Below the pieces are notes generated by a model. It saw only the letters and a list, made by a program, of their open reading frames with translations. It did not search any database and was not told the origin of the DNA. DNA of 47,091 nt. Source: Saksenaea vasiformis B4078. Taxonomy: Eukaryota > Mucoromycota > Mucoromycetes > Mucorales > Saksenaeaceae. Positions 1 to 11,657 of the stretch are shown here, piece after piece (positions within the stretch are counted from its first letter, which is position 1; each line of letters starts with the position of its first letter). Both the position numbers and the translations under genes were made by a program. The stretch spans positions 1-47,091 of the forward strand of contig JNDT01002385.1 of assembly GCA_000697055.1 (NCBI GenBank). Direction: 5' to 3'.

Positions 1-830
1 TACAACTGCAAATAACAAACGCAAGCGTCAAACAAATCAAACTGTGACCAAGCAAAACATGTCAAACAAAAAACGTCATAATTATAGAACCCGTCAACGA
101 GTGTAAGACTTCCACGGCTAAACAGCCTGGAGGGGGGTAATGTCGTGTCTGAGATATAATCTATCGCTGTGTCAATATAATAGACATGATCTCCGATCAT
201 ATAAATACAGCCATAGCTAGTAATTAGTTCCTGGTCTACTTTTCTACCGAAATAAACGACACCCTTCAGTCTCACTGTACTTATCAGTTCCAGTCACGAC
301 ACAACAAGATGGTCCAAATAAGTAAAATCATTGTTGTGTTTCTTGTGTGGCCGAGTTCAACGATGAAGCCGTTTGTATATAAATCACCAGGAATTATTTT
401 ACCCATCGTCATGAGATGGCTTGTGTTTTGTTCCTTCATATTAATGGTTTCCGTTTTTAAATGCACATGTAAGCCAAAAAAAGATCAGAGTAAAAAGGTA
501 AGGCCATATTCCCCAGGTTTGTGCTACCTATGAATTTGCTCTCCGCGATCAACCATCAAGTGTATTGTTTGGAGTTTCACTTTCTTCTACTGAGTACACT
601 ACTTCTAGCCAACAAACTTTATTATCTTGTTTCTGTAATAAACTAACCAGAAAATCAAAAGGACTAAAAGAAAGAGAGGCTTGTCTCTAAATGTACGTCC
701 GGCGTGAGCATTTCACGAGCATGAGGCAGTGTTGTACTACCCGTCCTAAGGCAAAGATCGTGCTACAGAGATTTGGGATTCGCCGACTCTCTTTCCCGTT
801 TCTTTCACCTATACCTTCCTTTACGAAATA
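1..830. other. Left-edge stretch with no supported gene
   Basis: AT-rich sequence. A 74-codon plus-strand frame from 309 to 533 begins after a short pyrimidine-rich stretch and encodes two hydrophobic segments, but it has no recognisable domain and is matched by an antisense frame of similar length. I do not call it a gene. The last 150 bases are probably the promoter and 5' leader of the kelch gene: a CT-rich stretch (about 788-820) lies just before its ATG. Confidence 0.4.
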
Positions 831-2934
831 ATGATTGCAGTTCGTCTGGGCAATACTGCCCTTCGTATCGGCTTTCTCCTGTTTTCTTTCCTTTCCGTAC
901 ACGCTCAACTACAACAACCAGCTGGAGCTACTGACCGATCTTTATTTTCGGCTGTGTACGTCGACGGCAATCCCTATATAGTTGGTGGTTCTGAAGTAAG
1001 CTTCGTCATTTCGACTTAGATAAGTACGAACTAACGAATGTTCTCGTAGTCTACTTTGGACATATGGGGCTTGGATTTCTCTGACGGATTTGATGTTCAC
1101 AATCCTAAATGGATAGCTGCATCGAAACTGGCACCGCAAGGACAATTCCAACCATTCCAGGGTGGTGTCGCCTTTCGTGGCGTCAACAATAACATTTACT
1201 GCCAGGCAGGCAACATGCTTTCGCTCAATTCACAGATGACCTCCATGAGCAATTTCAACACCACAGGTGGCTACTGGAGCACTGGTAACGACATAAAAAA
1301 ATATGATTGCTAGTCAAAAGTACTAAACCATTTTACTATTCGAACAGTAAGCACTATGCAAAGTACTTTGCCCGGAGCACGTGCGCTCATGACTGCCACG
1401 GCGAATAATTCTGGTATCGCGTGGTATTACGGAGGCCGTACTCCTGCTGGCGCCCCGGAAAGTCAGACAAAGATGGTAAGATTCTAGGCTAACAATAAGT
1501 CGGCGCCATGTGTCTGAAGATCAAACAATAGTACAATGATTTCTACAGCTTTGATACCAATCACGCTGAGTGGACCTTCTACCGTGACGTTAATTACCCG
1601 TATGGCGAACGACCGGCTCGTTATGGCCATTCCATGAACATGATGTAATAGCAAGCGTCTAGATACGTTGGTGGTACTTATCTTACCTATATCAGTAACA
1701 ATCGTCTCTTCATCTTTGGTGGTCGTACGTCAACAAAGGCCCAGCCAGATGCCAAAGCAGATTTCCAGAGTGTTCTCGGTAAGTGATTTTCCAGAATGTA
1801 TAGATTGTTCACATGTTGAAGTCTATGATACCGTCGAAAACAAGGCGGTAACGATGGCCACCTTTGGTGACATCCCACCAGCAGCCGTATCGTAAGTGAA
1901 CTCAAACAAAAGTAGAACAATGTACTCATTGCCATCTAGTTATTCAGCTACTGTTGGTAAGTGATATCTTGCAAGACTAGAATGGTCATTTATACTAAAA
2001 CCGGGCCGTAAAAAATAGCACCGGACGGCCATTCTATTGTTATCTTTGGCGGTCATAACGTTTCCGCCGCAACGTTTAGCCCTACAAACGACATTTACGT
2101 ATTGAATACCTGCGATCTTTCATGGTCCAAGCCATCCGTCAGTGGCACGCCGCCTGCAGCGCGCGCGGGCCACCAGGCGATAACTTATGGAAAGTACATG
2201 CTGGTCATGTTAGGTAAAGAAAACGATAATTCCAATGTCACTGCGAACATCTTACACTGCGTTCTTTAGGTATCCAAAATGTGGAGTCAAATGGAAACCA
2301 GGTCTACATCAACGATATGGGAATTCTTGATATGGAAGAGTGGAAATGGGTCGAAAGTATGCCTCATCAGGACAGAATTGAACCTACGAATCAGCCCAAT
2401 TGCCGCTATGAATTCCCTGCTCCACCGTCGCAACTAATGAACCAAGGAGATCATCCTCTGCCGTATGATCCAACCGTGATTTCTAATCCTTATCAAAATG
2501 GGAACAACGACGATAAGAAGAAAAAAGGTTTCGGCATTTCATTTGGTCTGCTTGCGTTCCTGCTCATTCTGGGCGCTGTTGGTTATTACTTTTTCCGCAT
2601 GCGCAGGAACGCACGGAAGCTTAATCCACGATGGATGCCTGGTGCTTTGTCACACGAAAACAGTGCATACAGAGATCTCAACCATCGGAACGACTATCCT
2701 ATGTTCGTATACAACAACGAAAAGAAAGATGAAGAGAATACGGCAGGAACGACAACAGCCGTTAATAACAACGCTGGCATGCGCACGTACACAGCTTCCG
2801 ACCACGATCAGTGGGAAAGGGAATTGGGACAGGACCGCGAAAGGCCAGTGGATGACAGGCCACTGTCACGTCATACAGATATTTGGAACAGAATGCGTGA
2901 TCTTAATGCTGACGAAGGTCGTGGGAATCATTAG
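831..2934 (+). CDS. Kelch-repeat type I membrane protein
   Basis: Nine exons join in frame into 567 residues: 831-995, 1050-1284, 1348-1475, 1532-1644, 1663-1778, 1822-1891, 1940-1956 (17 nt), 2019-2213 and 2270-2934. The protein starts with a signal peptide (hydrophobic core about residues 12-24, likely cleavage after VHA). An extracellular beta-propeller follows, with kelch-type blades visible as Gly-Gly pairs after hydrophobic strands (LFIFGGRT, IVIFGGHN) and the spaced Tyr/Trp pattern. A single transmembrane helix lies at about residues 433-455, then Arg/Lys (RMRRNARK) and a polar cytoplasmic tail of about 110 residues. Many zygomycete proteins share this layout of secreted kelch propeller, one membrane span and disordered tail; their ligands are unknown. 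The start is the first ATG that gives a signal peptide. The family call is firm and the function is not known. Confidence 0.85.
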
Positions 2935-4588
2935 TAAAATATATACCAGCAAAACCCATACTTTACCTTATCCGTTTCTTTTTAGTCAGTTAATGGTGCA
3001 TATTTTCTTCTTATACCAGTTTACAATATATACGATACTTCCAAGAAGAAAATGCCCCAGACATGTGAAAAGAAGTACGAGAGGATTGTCGGAGACGCCG
3101 GGGTGGGACACTGCAGCAGACATCTTTCATGCGGGACTGCTCAATATCCCGTAACGTCTCTGTTGTTGGAGCGCTCCGAACTACTAGGCTCTCTGGTACT
3201 TTAGATTTTTTTCTTTATAATTAACAATATGCTACGGTAAACTGCTATTTTGTGGACAGTGTCATTCGGCACAGAGTCTTTGTTGAACGCTGCATTCTTT
3301 AAGACTTGCCACCCTCTAGCCAGCGCCATCCAACCCCCCAGTAACAACGAATAACATTATGCTCTGTCGATCCTCAAACTATAAGGTGATGTTTGTCCTT
3401 CTTGACTCTGCCAAACTCAAGTGTCTACCAACTGCTGTGGCTAAATACACAGGTTCCAGACCGCCTTCGGCTCATGCATCGAAAGGCTTGTCAAACTGAG
3501 TACAGGTAAGGCACTGGAGCTAAATATTAGAATATGAAGTCATACAAGCAAAATAAACTCTGCGTTTGCGAATACAATAACTGATAACCGTTGGCGGGCC
3601 AACATGGCGTGGTCTTGAGACTGCAGTAACATATCCATATTGCTTATGCCAAGTTTAGGCTGTATAAAAACCAAGACCACGCAAGTTATATAATTTCACC
3701 TTTTTTTACTGAACTTGGGTCCTGGCTTGCTCAAAATGGTCGTAATAACATACGTTCCATCTCAACAGATGATGCAATTTACTCATACAATTTGATGAAA
3801 TCACTCGATAAAAAATCACATGTAGTGTTTTCCATGACGTGGTGCAGCCACAGATGTAGAGCAATTGATCAGACGCAGAGGTCTCAAGTCGACAGACTTC
3901 ACATGCTTGCATTATTGTATGTCCTGGAATGTAAGGGACCATCTCAAATAAAAGTAGATTCTTTCTTTTTCCTTTATGCTTCACACTCTGCTACAGAGTT
4001 AACCTATTATACGTGGTAAACTGTGATGGGACTACGTTCACCTCGTATGCAGACCAATGATGTTGGTGACAGACCTGCTGGGAACGTATGTTGATGTCAA
4101 ATACGTCTTCCGTTCTGAATATGTACAGGCTATTGGCTTTTTAATAACAATCAGAGCCTTGAGCAACGTACAGAGACCATCTTTGTAAAGGTAATGCTGA
4201 CTGTATGTGGTCCAGGTATGACAAGTGCATTTGCATTTTAAAAACTCTGTGTACCGGTAGCCATGAATCCTATGGTATACCATTCCCAAGTGAGATAGGA
4301 TATAAGTCAAAGCCTTTTCAAACTGTCGAAACTTGCCAGACACCAAACTACTTAGGATTAGCAACACATACCGATAATAATTGGTTGTCTCTTTATAGAG
4401 CAAAAGTAGATAGACCCAGAAGTGTGTGTGGTACTGCGACATGTTTCTGTGCGACCAACAATGACTTCCTCGCAAAATAATAAGGGCCTTATCGCATATT
4501 GAACCTTATCTGACCATAAAATGCTGACCTTTCTCTTTTTTCTATCCTAGTGTCTTCTTTTTGTTCCTCTTCGTCTATCGTTGGGAAA
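2935..4588. other. Intergenic, no supported gene
   Basis: Several frames of 75-145 codons exist on both strands (longest 4038-4475, minus), but none shows a domain, plausible splice chain or compositional bias. The first part is presumably the 3' UTR of the kelch gene. The last 50 bases are a CT-rich leader for the monooxygenase. An inverted repeat at 3607-3682 is listed separately. Confidence 0.4.
3607..3682. repeat. 11-bp perfect inverted repeat
   Basis: GCGTGGTCTTG at 3607-3617 is the exact reverse complement of CAAGACCACGC at 3672-3682, with 54 bases between. It could form a stem-loop or be a pair of binding sites. No gene association is evident. Confidence 0.6.
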
Positions 4589-6556
4589 ATGGAAAATTCT
4601 GAAACTACTGTAGCGGTTATTGGCGCAGGGTAAACTGATAATTGTTTTCTTAATGACGTAGCTCTCATCGTTCAAATAGCTTCAGTGGTCTATGCGCTGC
4701 AATTCAAGTCAAGAAACAGCTTGGCATCACAGCACAGATTTTTGAAGCATCTGAAGAGGTTGGCGGCACCTGGTACCATAACACTTACCCAGGATGCACT
4801 TGCGATGTCCCTTCGCATATGTATTCTTTCAGTTTTGAAAAGAACCCAGGTAAAACGTATGTTTAGAATACAGCATCTGAACTTTGAAAAGATTGGAGCC
4901 AGAGATATAGTCCTCAACCGGAAATCCTGGATTACCTTCGTAACGTGGCAAAAAAGTATGATTTATACAGCCACACTATGTTCGAAACCGAAGTGGTCCA
5001 ATTGACGTGGTTGCAATCTCAACGAAAGTGGAAGGTTGACTGGCGAAACAAGCAGCAAAGAGATGTCATCCAGACGTCCTATTTCAATTTTGTGTATGTG
5101 TAGCGATGTGCGTATCATGCTTTGTCATAACGTTTGTGTAGGTTTGCAGGACTTGGCCCATTGAGAGTACCGAACGTACCAGAACAATTCAAATCCTTTC
5201 AAGGCGAAATCGTACATACTGCTTTTTGGGACCCCAGTGTAGATTTCACCAACAAGAAGGTCGCTGTCATTGGTAGTGGTGCAAGGTAGATGACGAAATA
5301 ATAGCTTGTTTCGCTGCATCCCTCTCACCCTTGTTTCTTTGTATTAGCGCTGTGCAGACTATTCCAAAGCTGGCCGAAACTGCTGCCTCTTTGACAAGCT
5401 ATCAAAGAACGCCTATCTGGTGTATGTACCGTGAGCAGTACTATTATTCGGAAAGAGTCAAGACTCTCTTCGCATGGTTTCCCTGGATCATGACGCTTTA
5501 TCGCTTCTGGCTCTTTATAAAGGTAGATCCCGAGGTATGCGGATGTCTAGTCTGAACTACTTTTGTATTAGATGGAACTGTTTTTTATTCCTCTGGGCTA
5601 TCCATCATTGTGGTTTGTTCGTTATTTGCACAGATGGTTTGTTCGATACATAAAAGAATCTCTCGAATCACAAGGGCGCCCAGATCTTGTGCCACTGCTT
5701 GTTCCGTAAGTGACACATTCCCCACAGAGGCAATATAGCTGACTCATCCTAGGGACTTTGCTCCGGGTTGCAAACGCGTTGCTGTCTCAGAAACGTACTT
5801 ACAAAGCCTCTGTCGGGATAATGTGATTGTTGAACGAAGCAATATACGTGAAATTCGAGGGCGAACAATTATATGCGAAAATGGAAACGAAGCGGAATAC
5901 GACATTCTATGTCTTGCTACCGGATTCAATGTTCAAGGATTCTTAGGCAATCTGCAAGGTTTTCTTTAATTTAATATGCACCGGCGCCTTTTTAATCTTG
6001 TTTAAAGTTTATGGTCAGGACGGTCAATCACTTAACGAACTTTGGGACACCAACTATCCTGCAACGTACAAATCCGTCAGTATTCATGGTTTCCCGAACT
6101 TTTTCATGCTACTGGGTCCAGCCTCCATCTTGGGTCACAACTCAGTTGTTAGCATGGCTGAATGGTACAACCGATAGCCTTTGTCATCAAGAGCATACTA
6201 ACGCTAGTACCTCAATTAGTCAGGTTGACTTTGCTATTGAAAGTATTAAGCACATGCGAAGACATGGATTAGAGGCGCTTGAGCCAAAAAAGGAAGCACA
6301 GACGAAATTTGTGGAAAAACTAAGAAAAGATATCAAGCCAACTGTATGGTCGGTAGGATGCAAGTCGTGGTACATGAATGACAAAGGAGAGGTAAGCAAA
6401 GATGCAGCACGTGGATGAACGTTCATGCTAATCCTTCATTCATAGGTTTTCTCGAATTGGTCCGGACCCGTTACCACCTTTTGGTGGACGTTGCGAAACA
6501 CCAATTACACAGCTGACTTCATAGGTTACACTGGTCTAAAGAAAACAGAATCTTAG
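4589..6556 (+). CDS. Flavin monooxygenase, Baeyer-Villiger type
   Basis: Ten exons give 507 residues: 4589-4629, 4680-4849, 4892-5093, 5142-5285, 5348-5534, 5572-5705, 5753-5958, 6008-6164, 6220-6391 and 6446-6556. The FAD-binding Rossmann motif GAGFSG is at residues 12-17, split by intron 1. It is followed by EEVGGTWYHNTYPGC, the usual FAD-domain block. The Baeyer-Villiger fingerprint FxGxxxHxxxWD appears exactly (residues 157-168). A second Rossmann motif GSGAS (about 182-186) should bind NADPH, and LATGFN in the C-terminal half is the usual ATG-containing strand. The family uses NADPH and O2 to insert oxygen into ketones or hydroxylate substrates. Length is normal and all motifs are intact, so it is probably active; the substrate cannot be told. 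No signal peptide is seen. It stands alone, with no biosynthetic cluster around it. Confidence 0.9.
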
Positions 6557-7139
6557 CGCTTTGACTCAATAGCTTGCCACAAACGACAGGAAAAGTCAGC
6601 GGATAATCTCCATGAGTATTTTCAAACAATAAAAGTCTTAGCATACCCACTACGCCCGTCTTATTTCATTCCCAAATCTAATTACTCAGCAAAGGGAATT
6701 ACCGGATTTTTCCTTGATTTTGCGTTCATTTGAGTTATTTTGCGTTACTTCCAGATGGGCTCTACGCTTTGAAGTGCATATTTTTACGTTCGCCTTATGA
6801 GCGAGTCTGTGATCGGAAGCTTTACGTTATCACAGCCTCCCTTTGCCACCCAATTTTTACATAAAATGGAGCTACAAAGTATCTCGCTGGTAACTCCCAA
6901 AAATTGAATAATGCGGTGCCCGTTAGTAGTGTCCTCATCGTTACTCTTGCAAATGTGCAAGAAAATACTGGATTTTGAGCACACATTTGCGTCGACACAA
7001 CTCGATCCTGCGGCGAGGAGCAGTAGATCTTTGCGTAGAGAATCAGGTACCTTCACATCTAGATCAAAGGTGTATTGCGCTGGTCCATTGTGATAGGTTC
7101 CCAACGTATCAATCGGAACACTTGAAGTGACAGTATTTA
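6557..7139. other. Intergenic; antisense coding-like frame
   Basis: After the monooxygenase 3' UTR, a minus-strand frame at 6784-7104 runs 106 codons with fairly balanced composition but no recognised domain and no good upstream exon. It borders the duplicated block that follows and may be part of the same decayed sequence. I do not call it a gene. Confidence 0.3.
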
Positions 7140-7760
7140 AAAGGGATGCATGAATTCTTTTTTTTTGGGGGGTCTGTTCATTTTACATCCCCGGTATGTA
7201 CTTTTAATGGAATACGCATCCAGGATCACTCATGTCGTTTGGTGTATTGTTTAGCCTGTATGACCTCTGTCCCGAACCGTCTCAGCTGCGGTGGCATCTT
7301 TACCAATCACTTAAGTAAAATAAACGTTGTCGCACTCAGCGTCACTCATCTTGTACGATAGATCGCTGGATGTTGTATCGCTTCAAGTCCTCTGCAGTGC
7401 GTTACAACTGGCCTTGTGCCTTTTTCTCCCCTCTCTCATCCCCCCCCATCACTGTGTGGGATGCGGCCGCCATGAAATCATGGTATTACCCTTCGGGGGT
7501 AAGTAAAATGACATCCAAGTATTTGTTTCATTCATTAGCCACGAACAAATTTTTATGCTGTCGATATCAATTTTGCGTCCATCGAGCGACCGCGTTGATA
7601 TAAGTAGTGTATGAATTTGTTGCCAACTTATGTATTAACGAACGCATGTTTGATTCTTTTCTTAGCGTAAAAGTGGTTCCTTATGGGCGCAAAATTTATA
7701 TAGATCAGCGTAAAAATTTGTCTAATATTCAGTATAAGGAGCTCACCGACATAGATGACA
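7140..7760. repeat. Diverged duplicated block, copy 1
   Basis: This stretch aligns in direct orientation with 31290-31800. Two segments are nearly identical: 7173-7195 against 31332-31354 (two mismatches in 23) and 7249-7280 against 31410-31441 (one mismatch in 32). Spacing between them is 53 versus 55 bases. A looser match covers the rest, including a shared Ala-Gly-Cys-Gly-Thr-Ala stretch starting near 7663 and 31713. Copy 1 carries about 80 extra bases around 7380-7460. It could be an old transposon, a decayed gene pair or a small-RNA family; no terminal repeats were found. Confidence 0.6.
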
Positions 7761-8453
7761 AGTCACTGGTATTTTATTAAGACGTATTCTTTTGCTATCG
7801 GAAATACAAGACAAAGAGTGGGGACTATGGGGACATCTAATATCTGTAAATTTCAAAGACGTACCACCATGACAAAGGGCATCCAGTTTGTCTTTTTGCT
7901 TTCAAGTTATGTTAGAACCTGTATCAGAACTAGTAAGTACTTTTAAATGGACGCAAGACAACTGCCAATGGATGCAGATCAGTACGCAAAAGGGCAGTAA
8001 ACAAGTGATGCCCAGAAACCTCGATGTTTCGGATTCCGCAGAGGAATTAGGCGAACTCAAATTCGTAATCGACATGGATTCCATCTGCGTCCTTTCACGG
8101 ATGTATCCGGTACATTTCTAAGCAGACTGCTCTTGAAGACTGTCAGCACAGACATGAAATTTGATTATGATTTAGTGATTAAAGAAAGGAGACTGCAGAG
8201 GTTGTTTAACGTATTTCTTCTTTTGTTTTCTTAGACTGATTCCAGTTCATTGGACCTTGACACTTTAATTCAAATCCCGAAAAAGAAGATGCACGGTGAC
8301 TCGCCCATCGTGAAATGCTCGTCCTACCAGCATTGCGATAAAGCACGAGTTTCTCTCTTAGTTTCGTATCAACCAAACCAGCCATCAACTGGCCGCATGG
8401 AAGATCGTAAATCTCCGCCAGTTATACTTAGCATAGTGACACAACGGAAATGA
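7664..8453 (+). pseudogene. Unrecognised, probably decayed gene
   Basis: Coding-like stretches appear in succession on the plus strand but in different frames. A 37-codon stretch from 7668 begins VKVVPYGRKIYID. A frame around 7906-8100 includes STFKWTQDNCQW. A shifted frame around 8083-8200 includes SGTFLSRLLLKTVSTDMKF. A last exon at 8235-8453 sits behind a good acceptor (TTTTCTTAG) and ends in a stop. I could not find introns that join all four without a frameshift or stop, so this is either a broken gene or one with introns I misread. I do not recognise the family. Its left end overlaps the duplicated block. Confidence 0.35.
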
Positions 8454-8530
8454 AGCACGTTGTAAACCAAAAAAAAAAAAGACAGTTGGCGCACCTAGAT
8501 CCTTTTTTTCTTTCCTTACTTTCTTTATCT

Positions 8531-9932
8531 ATGTCTCCATCTGCTCTTATTTCTGGCGATGTTGGTGTCGCTCATTTGCCTAACCAACGACACAAAATTG
8601 TTTCCAAACGCGGAGCCAACTTCACCTTGATGGTGTGCGGTAAACTGTCTTCCTTCTGTTTTTCTGGAACACTAAATTTTTCTGCTTTATACTAGGCGAG
8701 TCGGGTGTAGGAAAGACGACGTTTGTGAATACGCTATTTACAAGTACTATCAAAGACGCCAAACAACTCTCGCAACGCCATGCCAAACAAATCGAGAAGA
8801 CGGTGGAAATCGAAATTACCAAAGCAGGCAAGGCAGCACAAATTGGAATAATCGAACTTACCTTTTCGCAAATAGAGCTAGAGGAAAAGAATTTCAAAGT
8901 CAAGCTAACCGTGATTGACACACCAGGATTTGGAGATTATGTGAACAATCGTGATAGCTGGATGCCTATCGTCGAGTTCATTGATGACCAGCACGAAAGT
9001 TTCATGGCTCAGGAACAGCAACCTAAACGTGTCGGCGTCATCGACCTTCGTGTTCATGCTTGTCTATACTTCATTCGTCCCAATGGTCATACGTATGTAA
9101 AAGGAAGAGTGGAGCGAGTATTTAAATATGTGTAGCTTGAAGCCGCTGGATATTGAAATCATGAAGCATATGGGGTCGCGCGTCAACCTCATCCCGGTCA
9201 TTGCCAAAGCGGACACGTTGACACCTCAGGACCTGATCAAATTCAAACAAAACGTATACACCGGAATTTTATCCTATCTACCGTTACTCATTTAACCTGT
9301 CCGTTAGATATTGGATGTTATTGCCGCACAAGATATCCGTGTGTACTCTTGTCCCATCGAGAGCGAGGATGAGGGTATTACGCAGGTCAACAAGAGCATC
9401 ATGCAAGCCATGCCTTTCTCAGTTATCGGTTCGACGATGGACGTTCAGCTTCCTAATGGACGGACGGTGAAGGGGCGAGAGTATGCGTGGGGAGTGGCGG
9501 AAGTAGAAAACGAGGATCATTGCGACTTTATCAAGCTACGTAAGCTGTTGATCCGATCGCATATGCATGACTTGATCTCAACCACAGAGGAGATACATTA
9601 TGAATGCTATCGACAAATGCAGATGGAAACCCGTAAATTTGGTGAATCAAAGTAAGAAAGCAAGTATTGCGAAAAAGAAAGAAACTCTGACACGTTGCCA
9701 TAGGGAAAAGAAATACGAAAATCCCAAGTTTAAAGAGCAGGAGGATCAGCTTCGTCAGACATTCACTGATCAGGTCAAAAAGGAAGAAGTCCGGTTCCGA
9801 CAATGGGAAGCTCAGTTGGTCTCCGAGCGCGATCGCTTGAACAAGGACCTTGAGACGCAGCATGCCCAGATCAAGGCGTTGGAAGCCGAACTGGAAAATG
9901 CTTACCAATTACGCGGAGCCATGCGACGATAA
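8531..9932 (+). CDS. Septin (Cdc3-like group)
   Basis: Five exons give 398 residues: 8531-8639, 8696-9092, 9136-9253, 9308-9651 and 9704-9932. Septins are GTP-binding proteins that polymerise into filaments and rings at septa, hyphal branches and membranes. The polybasic lead-in LPNQRHKIVSKRGANF precedes the P-loop GESGVGKTT (residues 37-45, interrupted by intron 1). The G3 motif DTPGFGD is at 111-117 and the G4 motif AKAD at 192-195. The septin unique element region (AWGVAEVENEDHCDF) and a C-terminal coiled coil from about residue 340 are present. The tail pattern (RFRQWEAQLVSERDRLNKDL) is like the Cdc3/Spn1/AspB group, an inference from resemblance only. All GTPase motifs are intact. Confidence 0.95.
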
Positions 9933-11657
9933 TTCGCTCCTAACAAATCAATAACATATGCTTTACGCCGTTATTACTTGATTAATATGTATCCAATGTT
10001 GAAAGGATTTGCCTTCGGACAGCCAAAGCCGTCCATCATCAGCCTTCTTTTGACCGCGTGACTACGGTGACCTATGGTGCACTGTTTTGAAGTCAGCTAA
10101 TAGTATAAAAAGCCTGAAAAACCTACCCTTAACCGGTGACGCATGGTATTAAACATGGTATCCAGTATAGAATTGACTGGGATGACTTTTCTGATAGATG
10201 AATGATTTGTGAAGTATGAATGATTAATAACGAACCTAATAAAATGATTAGAAAATTAGTGAGACTATAGGGATTCGCTTACCTTAAGTATCAAACCATA
10301 TTATCTACGGCGATACGTGCACTTTCGTGCACATGGACTACAGGAAGGCAGGCAACAAGTCAGTATATGGCTTTTCCAGAATCCAAGCCGATTTCAGCCA
10401 ATCAAAATCAGTAACGATTTTATCAACTGGGTGTAGCTTTCTGAAGCCTTTCATTGCCATCCTGCAGTCCGGATCCATATCTAAGAAAAAAAAAATACGA
10501 TGAAATAGCTGGCTGTACGATCATAAATAAGAAAGTACTTATCAGAAAATGTTGTCTCCGATTTTCGCGCAACATATGTAGCTGCAAAGAAAAGAGAAAT
10601 GAAAAGCATGTCTTGATTCGCCTTTGTATGATCTTTTCATATCCCTGTTTGTGCACAAGTGTTATATGACTATGAAAGATGTTATCAGAAGGTTCTGTAA
10701 GTGATAAATGCTTATCTTTGTAAAACCGGATGTTCACGGCAACAGTAAAGCACCCACTTTTCGCCATACTTGTGCATCTGTGGATGATACACAATACTTT
10801 AGTTGTACGGTTCTTACAAAGATGGCGCTTACCTGGAGAAATATTTGGGGAGAATAAAGAAGGAAAGAAAGTTTTCAATCATTTTGTTGTCCCCAAAAAA
10901 ATTGCTGGGACTGGTACCATACAGCAGTAACATAATATGGTAAGAGTATCTGCCAAATAATTCCATTATCACTGATCGACCAAATGGTGTATACATTTAA
11001 TTCGTCGCGTGTATGCTAGGAAACTCATTCGGAGTACAAAGCGATGATGCATCCTACAGCTTAGCTATGTCCGCTAATTGGCTGTCCAAAATAGTACGTG
11101 AATTGGCTGTCCAAGAGGACTATGAATGGCTGTCCGAATGGCTGTCCGAAGGAAATCCAATGTTGAAAATGCAGACGGAGATATCGCTCGATCACTGCAT
11201 GAAAAGTTAGGTGCGGCTGAATGAATACCGTCCCGATTGAACCAATCAAAACAAATTTGTCCGATATGGCCCTACACTCGAATATAGATTAAGCGAGCGA
11301 CTACACACGTCGCTTGTATCTAACTAAGGATTGATATTTTGGCTATCCCTTACACGAGTAGAGTCCATACACACATATAGGCGCGCCTTTGTTTGGACAT
11401 TTTTCTTCTTTTGAGGAGATCCGTTCGCCAAAATCCTTGTCTAGATACTCTACCTTGCCAAAGTGGCCCATTTGTGCTCACGCCCATACTCCGAATTGCA
11501 TCTGTAAGAATCTGTTACTTGGTATTGACTTGCGGCTCTCCTGTACAAAGTCACCCTTGTAAACTGCTTTTAAGCAATTTGTTCGAACTGACTAGCGGAG
11601 TCAATAACGCGCTTGAAAAGTTTTTTGGTTTCTCTGCCGATCCATTACTCTCGTGTC
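9933..11657. other. Intergenic, no supported gene
   Basis: The longest frame (10423-10878, minus, 151 codons) is Phe/Ser/His-rich with no domain and lies over an antisense frame, so it is not called. Short AT-rich near-repeats of GAATGATT occur near 10196-10230. A cluster of four GGCTGTCC motifs is listed separately. Confidence 0.4.
11076..11147 (+). repeat. Four-copy short repeat, AAT(T)GGCTGTCC
   Basis: AATTGGCTGTCC occurs at 11076 and 11101, and the shorter AATGGCTGTCC at 11125 and 11137, all in the same orientation within 72 bases. In one frame each copy reads Trp-Leu-Ser. Cause unknown: local tandem duplication or clustered binding sites. Confidence 0.6.

Noticed and set aside
4038..4475. 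145-codon minus-strand frame
   Set aside because: Composition is Tyr/His/Leu-rich without a domain, and a plus-strand frame overlaps it; no evidence for a gene.
6784..7104. Minus-strand frame as the C-terminal part of an Hsp70-like protein
   Set aside because: The resemblance was a vague strand pattern only; no ATPase motif or neighbouring exon supports it.
10423..10878. 151-codon minus-strand frame
   Set aside because: No domain, Phe/Ser/His-rich, overlaps antisense frames and has no splice partners; likely a chance open frame.
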